A stretch of 12,316 bases of DNA from Bifidobacteriaceae bacterium (GTDB lineage: Bacteria; Actinomycetota; Actinomycetes; Actinomycetales; WQXJ01). The translations under genes were made by a program, and so were the position numbers. The stretch is from assembly GCA_031278075.1 (NCBI GenBank), contig JAITLE010000238.1, forward strand, positions 1-12,316. The letters run 5' to 3'. How positions within the stretch are numbered: the first letter of the stretch is position 1; the number at the start of each line of letters is the position of its first letter. Below are positions 1 to 5,566 of this stretch, piece by piece. The notes beneath the pieces were generated by a model that was given only the letters and a program-made list of their open reading frames with translations, was not told where the DNA came from and did not search any database.

Positions 1-168
1 CTTTCTGAGGCCGAGATCGAGGACATGGCCGGGCACTACCGGAACGGCAAGACTGTTTACGAGTTGGCCCCCATGTTCGGCATCGCCCGGCAGACCGTGG
101 GGATCATCCTGCGGCGGCAGGGTGTGGACACCGGGAGCTGTCGTCACTCCCTCAAGTCGAGCGTTTAG
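1..168 (+). CDS. Serine-recombinase-like protein, C-terminal HTH fragment (5' end outside window)
   Basis: An open frame runs from the first base to TAG at 166-168, giving 55 residues that begin LSEAEIEDMAGHYRNG. The pattern of acidic helix, aromatic Y, basic R/K-G turn, then ELAPMFGIARQTVGIILRR and GV matches the C-terminal helix-turn-helix of actinobacterial resolvase/invertase-type serine recombinases (family pattern: L..eI..m...Y..G.tv.eLA..fgi.r.TV...LrR.GV). This segment would bind DNA. The catalytic serine domain is not in the window, so a stand-alone small HTH protein cannot be excluded. After the HTH there are only about 13 non-conserved residues, a normal place for such a protein to end. 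Its presence beside nuclease and helicase remnants fits an old mobile region. Confidence 0.65.
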   Translation, partial: LSEAEIEDMAGHYRNGKTVYELAPMFGIARQTVGIILRRQGVDTGSCRHSLKSSV

Positions 169-266
169 GGCGCTGGAACCGACACGGGAGCCGGGGTGAA
201 GGTCGCCGTTGACTATGGTCTGGGCGGTGTGGGCAACGCGCTTTGGCGCTGGCCAGGAACTCCTCA

Positions 267-332
267 TAATTCACCACTCGCGATGTCGTAATTCACCATG
301 CAACACCTCGTAATCCACCGCCTCCTTGATCA
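267..332. repeat. Three direct repeats phased at 22 bp (TAATTCACCA core)
   Basis: The core TAATTCACCA occurs at 267-276 and 289-298, and a variant TAATCCACCG occurs at 311-320. The starts are exactly 22 bases apart, and the second and third copies are both preceded by TCG. The first two cores are identical. A 22-bp step is about two helical turns, so all copies face the same side of the helix. This is the pattern of iterons or of the multiple transposase-binding repeats at IS21-type element ends. Which of these applies cannot be decided here. The third copy lies inside the start of the next open frame, which makes that start suspect. Confidence 0.7.
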
Positions 333-771
333 CCAAAGCACCCTAGCGAAGTCCGACTATTTGGACGCCATCACCACAGCTTGCTTTCCAGCGTCCTGGC
401 CGAGGACCCGTACACGGGGCAAGGCGGTAAGGTTCCGCCAGTCGGAGGACGAGATCGAGTGGTACGTCCACATCGACCATGTCGTGGCCGTGGCCGACGC
501 GTGGGTGTCGGGTGGGTGTCGGTGGCCGTTCGACGGTCCGAAATGGGTCGAGTTCTGCAATTGGCCGGGGAATTTGTTGGCGGTGTCGAGTTCGGCGAAC
601 CTATCCAAGGGCGACAGCAACGCCGCGAACTGGCTGCCATCGAACCCTGTCCACGACTGGCGAATCCGGTACGTGATCATGCAGTCGCAGGTGAAAGCAC
701 ACTTCAACTTGTCGTTGAGTGAGTCGGAGGCGGAAGCCATGCGGCGGCTGCTGGAGACGGCGCGAGCATGA
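298..771 (+). pseudogene. Truncated, frameshifted HNH nuclease (DUF1524 family) remnant
   Basis: Residues about 45-157 match the secreted actinobacterial HNH/DUF1524 nuclease core: D60-H61 in HIDHVVAVADAW, then N92-L in NLLAVSSSAN, K104 in SKGD, W112-P114 in NWLPSN, and a closing helix near SESEAEAMRRLL. Full-length relatives carry a signal peptide and a further N-terminal half with a DPYTG motif just before this core. Here DPYTGQ is encoded at about 405-422, but in a different frame (frame of position 381). A one-base indel around 412-425 has therefore split the gene, and the first 40 residues of the present frame are unrelated. No signal peptide is visible and the apparent ATG sits in the 22-bp repeat. 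The HNH residues themselves look intact, so a residual short product is possible. It converges tail to tail with the DUF1016 gene, 7 bases apart. Confidence 0.7.
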
Positions 772-778
772 TCGGCGG

Positions 779-1963
779 TCACTCGGGTGCGGCGTCGGCT
801 CGTTGGCGGGCGCGGAGTTCGATGGCCTGGCGGGTGCGGGCCAGTTCGGCTTCGAGGGCTTTCTCGTCGGGCAGGACGAGGCGGTACTCGGAGGCGAGGA
901 CGGGGTTGGGCAGCCCGTCGAGGGCGTAGCGGGCCTCGTCCTCGTCTTTGTCGGCGCACAGGATCAGCCCCACCGGTGGGTTCTCGCCGGGTTTGACCCA
1001 GTTCTGTTTGGCGTAGTTCAAGTACAGATGCATTTGGCCGGCGTCAGCGTAGGTGAACTTGCCGATCTTCAAGTCGACGAGCAGCAGGCTGCGCAGGGTG
1101 CGGTGCAGCAGGACGAGGTCGACCCGGTACCAGGAATCCCCGATCCGCATGCGGCGTTGCCTGCCGATGAACGCGAAGTCGTCGCCGAGTTCGAGGAGGA
1201 ACTCGGCCAGGTGCGCGACCAACGCCTCTTCCAGCTTGGTTTCGGAGTATTCGTCTCTTAGGTCGAGGAACTCCAGCACGAACGGGTCGCGGATCGCCTC
1301 GCGGGGCGTGACCTGGTCGCCGGGCTGAGTGTCGGCGGCCTGGACGAGCATGTCCTGCTTGTTGCGAGACAGGGCGATCCGCTCGTAGAGCATGGAGTTG
1401 ACCTGCCGGTCCAGTTGTTTGACGGTCCAGCCGTTGCGCAGCGCCTCGGTCTCATAGAACCGGCGGGCTGGCTCGGTCTTGACCGACAGCAGCCGCACAT
1501 AGGCCGACCAGGGCAGCCGGAACGCCGCCGCGACTGGCAGCACGTCCCCGGACGCCGCGTCAGCGGGCGCGGCCGCGCCGGGCTGCGGGGTGCGCGCGTC
1601 GATGGCGGGAGATTTGGCAGACGGTTTCTGCCAAATCTGCGGCCTGGGCCAGGCGAGGTAGAACTGGCGGAACTGGCGCAGGTTCCTCGCGGAGAATCCC
1701 CGCCCGAACCGGGCGGTCAGGTCCGCCGACAGCCGGTTCAGCAGTTCCACGCCGTACTCGGCGCGCTGCTGGCCATCCTGCTCCACGGTGACGATGCGCC
1801 GCCCCACACTCCAGTAGGTGGCCGTCATGATCGCGTTGACGCTGCGCCCGGCGGCAGACCTGGCCTGCTCGAGCAGGCCGACGATGTCGCGCAGCGCCTC
1901 GCCGTACCCGTCGGGCGCTGCAACGTCCACCCCCGGCTGGCCGCTGCCGTCCTCGTCCCGCAT
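779..1963 (-). CDS. DUF1016 / PD-(D/E)XK nuclease domain protein (YhcG family)
   Basis: This is a 394-residue protein. Residues about 20-200 form the DUF1016 N-terminal domain (TYWSVGRRIV, ARNLRQFRQFYLAWP, then PWSAYVRLLSVKTEPARRFY and LYERIALSRNK). Residues about 225-370 form the PDDEXK_9-type nuclease domain with D282 in YRVDLVL, D297-L-K299, and Q310 in AGQMHLYLNYAKQ. The usual catalytic D...DxK set is therefore present. Family members are proposed nucleases that turn up beside restriction systems and in mobile or defence islands. The substrate of this one is unknown. I chose ATG 1963 because AGGAGAGG lies 7 bases upstream on the minus strand; the frame stays open to 2059, but that extension lacks family homology. 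A Pro/Ala-rich linker at about 112-140 splits the DUF1016 domain and contains a perfect inverted repeat at DNA level. The gene looks intact although its neighbours are decayed. Confidence 0.88.
   Translation of the reverse strand: MRDEDGSGQPGVDVAAPDGYGEALRDIVGLLEQARSAAGRSVNAIMTATYWSVGRRIVTVEQDGQQRAEYGVELLNRLSADLTARFGRGFSARNLRQFRQFYLAWPRPQIWQKPSAKSPAIDARTPQPGAAAPADAASGDVLPVAAAFRLPWSAYVRLLSVKTEPARRFYETEALRNGWTVKQLDRQVNSMLYERIALSRNKQDMLVQAADTQPGDQVTPREAIRDPFVLEFLDLRDEYSETKLEEALVAHLAEFLLELGDDFAFIGRQRRMRIGDSWYRVDLVLLHRTLRSLLLVDLKIGKFTYADAGQMHLYLNYAKQNWVKPGENPPVGLILCADKDEDEARYALDGLPNPVLASEYRLVLPDEKALEAELARTRQAIELRARQRADAAPE
1610..1638. repeat. Perfect 12-bp inverted repeat inside the DUF1016 gene
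   Basis: AGATTTGGCAGA at 1610-1621 and TCTGCCAAATCT at 1627-1638 are exact reverse complements separated by a 5-base loop (CGGTT). The element is less GC-rich than the surrounding sequence and encodes residues around Q109 to S118 of the DUF1016 protein, in the variable linker between two conserved blocks. The reading frame is kept. Confidence 0.85.
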
Positions 1964-1970
1964 CCGTGTT

Positions 1971-1978
1971 CCTCTCCT
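1971..1978 (-). promoter_or_regulatory. Ribosome binding site deciding the DUF1016 start
   Basis: AGGAGAGG on the minus strand ends 7 bases before the ATG at 1963. It is the only strong Shine-Dalgarno near a start codon in this frame, so it fixes the start over the upstream ATGs at 2026 and 2059. Confidence 0.75.
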
Positions 1979-2188
1979 GACTCGGCCCGTGACTGCGAAG
2001 GCGAGTCCTACCACTGATTGTCCCATCGCCCTCCGACGCAAACCTGTCTGAGGGGTCACAGGTCACAGCGCGTCGAGCTGGCCCTCGCACCTGGGTCGCG
2101 TTTCCCGCCGTCCGTTCGAAAGGCCTACCATGTCCGATCCCGTCCTGCCCTTCCCGACGCCGCACACCTGGTCGGCGTCCGCGGACAT

Positions 2189-2475
2189 CAACGCGTCCAA
2201 CGCGGGGGCGTCGAATCCCTCACCGACGTACGGGGGGCGCCGCAGACCGCGAGACCCTCGCCGGGAGGCGCGGCCGCGATCTTGGCGACTCCTGGCTTCA
2301 GGTCCTTCGTGGGCGTGCCGCCCCGCAGCTCCAGCGGTTCGATGCCGTGCACTGCTAGCGCCTCGGCCAACGCACCCAGGTGGTCCACCCTCCGAGTCAA
2401 GACCAGGCGCCTGCGCCTGCGGGCAACCCCGCCGCCCGTCGCCGCCACCAGCGCAGCACGTCGGCCGTCCGCAGC
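2189..2475 (-). pseudogene. Superfamily II (DEAD/DEAH-type) helicase fragment, frameshifted
   Basis: Reading the minus strand from about 2475, the product contains RLVLTRRVDHLGALAEAL followed by HGIEPLELRGGTPTKDL and a PPGEGLAV segment. This matches the start of the second RecA-like domain of bacterial SF2 helicases (motif IV region: vLvLTrRvdHl.aLaeaL...g..p..LrGg). The next expected block, the motif V-like YVGEGFDAPALDAL, is present but one frame away. The shift falls at a run of six G on the plus strand (2232-2237). Nothing recognisable as motif VI follows, and the ATPase domain (motifs I-III) is absent upstream. It is therefore a short relic of a larger gene. A sequencing error in the G run would repair only the frame, not the missing domains. 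Confidence 0.65.
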
Positions 2476-2776
2476 AAGGCGACATCCATAGCCGCCTCGG
2501 CTACGGGCTCGGTGGGCTCTAGCCGGATCGGTGAAGGCGGTATCCGGCCTGGTCACACGGACCGGCGGCCCCTGGCAGGGGTTGCCGAGCGTGGGCTGCG
2601 CAGACTGCTCGGAGACATGGCGAATGGGACCCAGCTGCCAGGTCGCAAATTGCTGCGACCCGTCGCGGCGCCGAGTCATGCGACAAGCTCTAGTCGCGTC
2701 CTTTATCGCATGCTGATCGCATCACCTTTATCATCTTCAGGTGTAATGGCTGGTCAGAGCCGCAAAAGCGATAGGT
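2476..2776. other. Gene-free stretch between helicase relic and tRNA 3' end
   Basis: No open frame here has recognisable homology or a good ribosome binding site. The part nearest the tRNA (about 2690-2776) is clearly less GC-rich than the rest of the window and carries the short direct repeats listed separately. It lies immediately beyond the tRNA 3' end, where integrase-bound arms are usually found in integrated elements. Confidence 0.4.
2700..2732. repeat. Short direct repeats beside the tRNA 3' end
   Basis: CCTTTATC occurs at 2700-2707 and again at 2725-2732, 25 bases apart. Between them ATCGCAT occurs at 2705-2711 and 2716-2722, 11 bases apart. Such helically phased short repeats could be protein-binding sites, for example integrase or excisionase arm sites. 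The copies are short and chance cannot be excluded. Confidence 0.4.
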
Positions 2777-2852
2777 TGGTGGAGCATAGGGGATTCGAAC
2801 CCCTGACCTCTTCCATGCCATGGAAGCGCGCTACCAACTGCGCCAATGCCCC
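2777..2852 (-). tRNA. tRNA-Ala (anticodon GGC), CCA encoded
   Basis: On the minus strand the acceptor arms are GGGGCAT (5', 2846-2852) and ATGCTCC (3', 2781-2787). They pair with a G3:U70 wobble, the alanine identity element. The D arm is GCGC-AGTTGGTA-GCGC. The anticodon stem CTTCC/GGAAG encloses the loop ATGGCAT, giving anticodon GGC (reads GCC alanine codons). The T arm is AGGGG-TTCGAAT-CCCCT. The discriminator A and CCA (2777-2780) are genomically encoded. All standard invariant positions I can check are present, so it should be functional. Its 3' end faces the decayed mobile region at lower coordinates. Confidence 0.96.
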
Positions 2853-2864
2853 TCGAGCCACGCA

Positions 2865-2870
2865 ATCGTA
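2865..2870 (-). promoter_or_regulatory. Possible -10 box of the tRNA-Ala gene
   Basis: TACGAT on the minus strand lies 12 bases before the tRNA 5' end, a fitting place for a sigma-70-type -10 element. I see no good -35 at 16-18 bases, so this rests on position and the TAnnnT pattern only. Confidence 0.3.
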
Positions 2871-3068
2871 CCAAACCTTCCGCACGCGGACGCGCCGGCA
2901 GGCCTGACCGCCGGGCGCCGCTTGACCGGCTTCAGCGGCGCGGCGCGTGGCCCGGCCCGGGGCCGCCGCCGGAACGCTTCCCCAGTTGGCCAGCGCACGA
3001 TGCCGTGCCGCCCGTCCCAGCCCCACATCGCCGGGCCGCTCCTCGCGCCGCGCGCCCGCCAGGTTGGG

Positions 3069-3080
3069 TGGAGCGTTTCA
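3069..3080. promoter_or_regulatory. Weak LacI/GalR-type operator candidate
   Basis: TGGAGCGTTTCA has the central CG and one good half-site (CGTTTCAA continues to 3081), shared exactly with the better site at 3220. The left half has two mismatches to symmetry. The flanks GGTTG (3062) and CAACC (3079) also form a short inverted repeat. Confidence 0.3.
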
Positions 3081-3219
3081 ACCACATCTCGCGAGCCGCC
3101 GGCCCCCGCGCGGCCCCGTCCGCGCCCGGCCGGGCCGGCCCCACGCCAAGGACCGCAGCGGCGCCGTCTAGGCCCAAGCCACCTGCCATGTCCGACCTCG
3201 GACCGGCTGACCAGCGGAA

Positions 3220-3231
3220 TGTAACGTTTCA
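3220..3231. promoter_or_regulatory. LacI/GalR-type operator candidate
   Basis: TGTAACGTTTCA is palindromic around a central CG at five of six base pairs and fits the TGnaACGTTnCA-like consensus of LacI-family operators, which commonly control actinobacterial sugar ABC operons. It lies about 119 bases upstream of the binding-protein start. The regulator itself is not in the window. Confidence 0.5.
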
Positions 3232-3287
3232 ATAACGAGTCCCGCCCGCCCATCGCGCTAGGCCCGGTCCAGCGCTAGGTTTGGCAA

Positions 3288-3301
3288 TTGACGCGCTTCA
3301 A
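3288..3301. promoter_or_regulatory. LacI/GalR-type operator candidate next to the operon start
   Basis: TTGACGCGCTTCAA is palindromic at six of seven base pairs (a perfect site would be TTGAAGCGCTTCAA) around a central GCGC. It lies 37 bases before the GTG start of the binding-protein gene, a position suited to repression of transcription. It shares the CTTCAA/GTTTCAA-type half-site with the site at 3220. Confidence 0.55.
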
Positions 3302-3327
3302 TCCTAGGCGCGAGCGACCCATTGTCC

Positions 3328-3334
3328 AAGGAGG
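3328..3334 (+). promoter_or_regulatory. Ribosome binding site deciding the GTG start of the binding protein
   Basis: AAGGAGG is a near-perfect Shine-Dalgarno sequence 4 bases before GTG 3339. It shows that translation starts at GTG and not at the in-frame TTG at 3288, which sits inside the operator. Confidence 0.85.
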
Positions 3335-3338
3335 CACA

Positions 3339-4691
3339 GTGATCCGTTCCAAATCGACTGGCGGCCGCCGCCGAGCCACGCTCGCGGCAGCTTTGTGCGC
3401 ATCTATCGCCCTGGCGCTGACGGCCTGCGGCGACAAAGACCCGGGCTCATCCGGATCGACTTCCCCAGGCGGCCAAGGCACTCAAGACACCCCGGGCGGA
3501 GACTTCGCCTACCTTGGACTGACCGAGAACACAACCGTCGCGAGCGTGCTGACAACCCTGGCGACCAGCACCTGCGCCACCGATCTCGCCGCTTATCCGC
3601 TCAAGGAGAGCGACTACGCGCAAGACCAATTCGACCAACAGCTCCAACTCCTCGCGGGGCAGGACGCGCTGCCCAATCTGAGCAGCGCGCCCAACGCGCC
3701 AGCGCTGGGCGTCGAGCTGTACGAGGGCGGCTATCTGGTCGACTTCGCCACCGCCCTGAGTGAGGTCGGCGCCGCCGACGCTCTCTTGCCGGCCGCCGCA
3801 TCAGTCGTTGAATCGCTTTATGACGGGCACCTGATCGGGTTACCCAACGAGTTCAACATCGAGGGCATCTGGTACAACGAGAAACTACTCGCCGACAACG
3901 GGATCGAGCCGCCGGCGACTTGGGATGAGTTCACCGCCGCCAACGCGACCTTGAGCGCCGCAGGCGTCCAGCCGTGGTCGGTCGCCGGCAAAGGCGGCGA
4001 CGGCTGGAACATCACCCGCCTGGTAGGAAACTACATCTTCCGATCCGTCGGACCGGACGGCCTCAACGCAGTAGCCGACGGCTCCGCCAAGTTGACCGAT
4101 CCGGAATACGTCGCCGCGGCCGACGCGATCAGCGCGTGGGGGCAAGCCGGCTACTTTGGGCCGGCCCCGACATCGATCGACTACGCCACCGCGATGAACA
4201 CCTTCCTGACCGGCCAGGCCGCGTTCTATTACATGGGCTCATGGGCGCTCGGGAACTTCAACAATCCGGAAGAGAACCAGATCGGCGCCGACAACATCGG
4301 CTTCATCCCGTTCCCCGACGTCGCAGGCGGCAACGGCTCCTCGGACCAGGTGCCCGCCAACGCCGGCATGCCGCTGATGATGTCGAGCAGCGCCTGGGGC
4401 GACGCCTCGAAGGCCTGGTTGAAGTGCATAGGCGACAACTTCGGCGCCGTGGCGCTGAAGGACCACGGTGTGATCTCGGGCTTCAAGGTCAACGAACAGG
4501 TGGCAGACCTGCCCGAATTGACGCAATTGGTCCAAGGCGTCATGGCCGACGCCCCCAGCTCAGTGCTGTGGTTCGAAGCCAAGTTCTCCGCCGAGGCGAC
4601 GACGACGTCCCAGACCAACGCCGGCCTCTTGGCTGAGGGGTCGATGAGCGGCGCAGACTTCATGGCCGCGGTCCAGGCCGATCTCGGCTAG
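3339..4691 (+). CDS. Sugar ABC transporter substrate-binding lipoprotein (family 1 solute-binding)
   Basis: This 450-residue protein starts at GTG behind AAGGAGG. The N-terminus is a lipoprotein signal: basic RRR at 10-12, a hydrophobic stretch, then lipobox LTAC with lipidated C30, followed by a Gly/Ser-rich tether. The rest has the layout of carbohydrate-binding family 1 proteins (MalE/UgpB/MsmE type), with features such as LIGLPNEFNIEGIWYNEKLL followed by PPATWDEF, and later FLTGQAAFYYMGSWALGNF and IGFIPFPDV. It would catch an oligosaccharide or glycoside outside the membrane and hand it to the permeases downstream. The rhamnosidase in the same locus suggests a rhamnose-containing ligand, but the ligand cannot be read from the sequence. 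It is first in the operon, behind LacI-type operators. A strong hairpin pair follows its stop codon, which fits the usual higher expression of the binding protein. Confidence 0.93.
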   Translation: MIRSKSTGGRRRATLAAALCASIALALTACGDKDPGSSGSTSPGGQGTQDTPGGDFAYLGLTENTTVASVLTTLATSTCATDLAAYPLKESDYAQDQFDQQLQLLAGQDALPNLSSAPNAPALGVELYEGGYLVDFATALSEVGAADALLPAAASVVESLYDGHLIGLPNEFNIEGIWYNEKLLADNGIEPPATWDEFTAANATLSAAGVQPWSVAGKGGDGWNITRLVGNYIFRSVGPDGLNAVADGSAKLTDPEYVAAADAISAWGQAGYFGPAPTSIDYATAMNTFLTGQAAFYYMGSWALGNFNNPEENQIGADNIGFIPFPDVAGGNGSSDQVPANAGMPLMMSSSAWGDASKAWLKCIGDNFGAVALKDHGVISGFKVNEQVADLPELTQLVQGVMADAPSSVLWFEAKFSAEATTTSQTNAGLLAEGSMSGADFMAAVQADLG

Positions 4692-4706
4692 AGAGACAAA
4701 CACCCG

Positions 4707-4784
4707 CCGACCACGCCCGGGCCCGCTGCCCCGCGAGCCCGGGCCGCGGTCGGCCACACCAGGCCCCCGGCCACGCCCGGGGGC
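4707..4784 (+). promoter_or_regulatory. Two tandem GC hairpins between binding protein and permease genes
   Basis: Hairpin one: CCGACC (4707) and CCCGGGC (4716) pair with GCCCGGG (4737) and GGTCGG (4748), with a small internal loop. Hairpin two: GCCCCCGG (4763-4770) pairs exactly with CCGGGGGC (4777-4784) over a 6-base loop. There is no T-run after either, so they are more likely to be mRNA-stabilising or partly attenuating elements that keep the upstream lipoprotein message abundant than full terminators. Confidence 0.55.
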
Positions 4785-4808
4785 GCCACACACGACGAGG
4801 AGCCGCCA

Positions 4809-4826
4809 ATGGGGGTCGAGGCATGA
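4809..4826 (+). CDS. Possible five-codon leader ORF (MGVEA) overlapping the permease start
   Basis: ATG 4809 follows GAGGAG (4797-4802) at 6 bases, better placed than any Shine-Dalgarno for the permease itself. The ORF reads MGVEA and stops at TGA 4824-4826, overlapping the permease ATG 4823 as ATGA. It could couple ribosomes onto the permease start. The product is too short to have a predicted function, and the arrangement may be chance. Confidence 0.3.
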   Translation: MGVEA

Positions 4827-5566
4827 AGCAGGTACTGGGGGATCGCAAGACCATCGCCGTGCTTTTGGCTCCGGCCCTCGTCACCTATTCAGTCGTGATG
4901 CTCGCCCCGATGCTGTGGTCGCTCGGCTACACCCTCTTCGCGGGCAACCCGGTGCGGGGTTTCACCTGGTCGGGATTGGACAACCTGACGAAGCTGTTCA
5001 CCGACCCGAAAGCGAGACAAGCCATCGCCTTCACGATCAAGTACGCGCTCACGGTCACGACGGGGCAGGTCTTGGTCGGATATCTTCTCGCGTTGCTCTT
5101 CGTGTTCTTCCTCAAACGCGCCTCGGGCGTGATCCGCACGCTGACGTTCTTTCCCGTGGTCTTGCCGACCGTCGCCGTGTCGTTGCTGTTCGAGAAGCTC
5201 TTCGAGATCGCGCCGACCAGCGGTCCCGTCAATTCGCTGATCACCGCCCTGGGCGGGCAGCAGGTCAACTGGTTCGGAGCGGGCTCCACCGCGTTCGCGG
5301 TGATAGCGATCATGGACATCTGGCGCTCGATGGGGTTCTACGCCGTCCTCCTTTACGCCGGGTTGGTGGACATTTCTGAGGACGTCATCGAGTCGGCGCG
5401 CCTCGACGGCGCCGGTGGCTGGAGGCTCGCCCGCCACATCGTCCTGCCGATGAGTTGGCCCGTGCTGATCTCAGCCTTGATCTTCTCCATCAACGGCACG
5501 CTCAAAGTGTTCGACTCGATCTACGCGCTCACCGCCGGAGGCCCCGGCAACCAGACCACCCGTTGA
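4823..5566 (+). CDS. Sugar ABC transporter permease, MalF/UgpA type, frameshifted before its last helix
   Basis: The open frame gives 247 residues: a short N-terminus, first membrane segment at about 12-36, further segments at about 80-96, 107-125, 155-180 and 212-224, and the EAA loop at 190-210 (ESARLDGAGGWRLARHIVLP) that docks the ATPase. The frame ends at TGA 5564 just after TAGGPGNQTT, a conserved point where relatives continue with TLTLYMYKTAF and a final membrane helix. Exactly that sequence follows in the -1 frame (to 5703). With the shift repaired the protein would be 293 residues, the normal family length. As written, the product lacks its last helix and should not assemble properly. 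A missing C in the CCC run at 5559-5561 explains it, as a real mutation or a sequence error. The start overlaps a five-codon ORF. Confidence 0.88.
   Translation: MKQVLGDRKTIAVLLAPALVTYSVVMLAPMLWSLGYTLFAGNPVRGFTWSGLDNLTKLFTDPKARQAIAFTIKYALTVTTGQVLVGYLLALLFVFFLKRASGVIRTLTFFPVVLPTVAVSLLFEKLFEIAPTSGPVNSLITALGGQQVNWFGAGSTAFAVIAIMDIWRSMGFYAVLLYAGLVDISEDVIESARLDGAGGWRLARHIVLPMSWPVLISALIFSINGTLKVFDSIYALTAGGPGNQTTR

Larger units (their letters stand above)
2853..3338. other. Intergenic control region between tRNA-Ala and the sugar transporter operon
   Basis: This 486-base stretch holds the upstream side of the tRNA gene and the control region of the transporter genes. Open frames on both strands here are Arg/Pro/Gly-rich, lack homology, and several run through the tRNA, so I treat none as genes. 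The LacI-type operator candidates are at 3069, 3220 and 3288. A clear promoter is not visible; TTGGCA (3281) with TAGGCG about 18 bases downstream is the best but weak pair, and it would straddle the 3288 operator. Confidence 0.5.

Noticed and set aside
267..332. A CRISPR array for the 22-bp-phased repeats
   Set aside because: There are only three units, with a 10-base core and 12-base gaps and no cas genes. Repeat and spacer lengths are far too short.
719..2017. Plus-strand frames of 180 and 200 residues opposite the DUF1016 gene
   Set aside because: They mirror the clearly homologous minus-strand DUF1016 gene and have no homology of their own.
1964..2059. Upstream extension of the DUF1016 protein by 32 residues
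   Set aside because: The strong AGGAGAGG site fixes the start at 1963, and the extension shows no family similarity.
2054..2067. Tandem GGTCACA GGTCACA upstream of the DUF1016 gene as an operator
   Set aside because: It is a single 7-base tandem with no visible promoter around it. This is too little to support a call.
2380..2907. Plus-strand open frame giving a 175-residue protein containing VEHRGFEPLTSSMPWKRA
   Set aside because: That peptide is the antisense reading of the tRNA-Ala gene, a well-known false gene. The remainder has no homology.
2754..3253. Minus-strand frames across the tRNA and the intergenic region (90 and 140 residues)
   Set aside because: They run through the tRNA, are Arg/Gly/Pro-rich without domains, and lack a good ribosome binding site.
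3288..3338. TTG start for the binding protein at 3288
   Set aside because: It lies inside the LacI-type palindrome and has no ribosome binding site. GTG 3339 follows AAGGAGG and begins a proper lipoprotein signal.
5553..5566. Programmed -1 ribosomal frameshifting in the permease gene
   Set aside because: The ACCACCCGTTGA context is not a standard X-XXY-YYZ slippery heptamer, and I see no clear downstream pseudoknot. A one-base loss in the C run is simpler.
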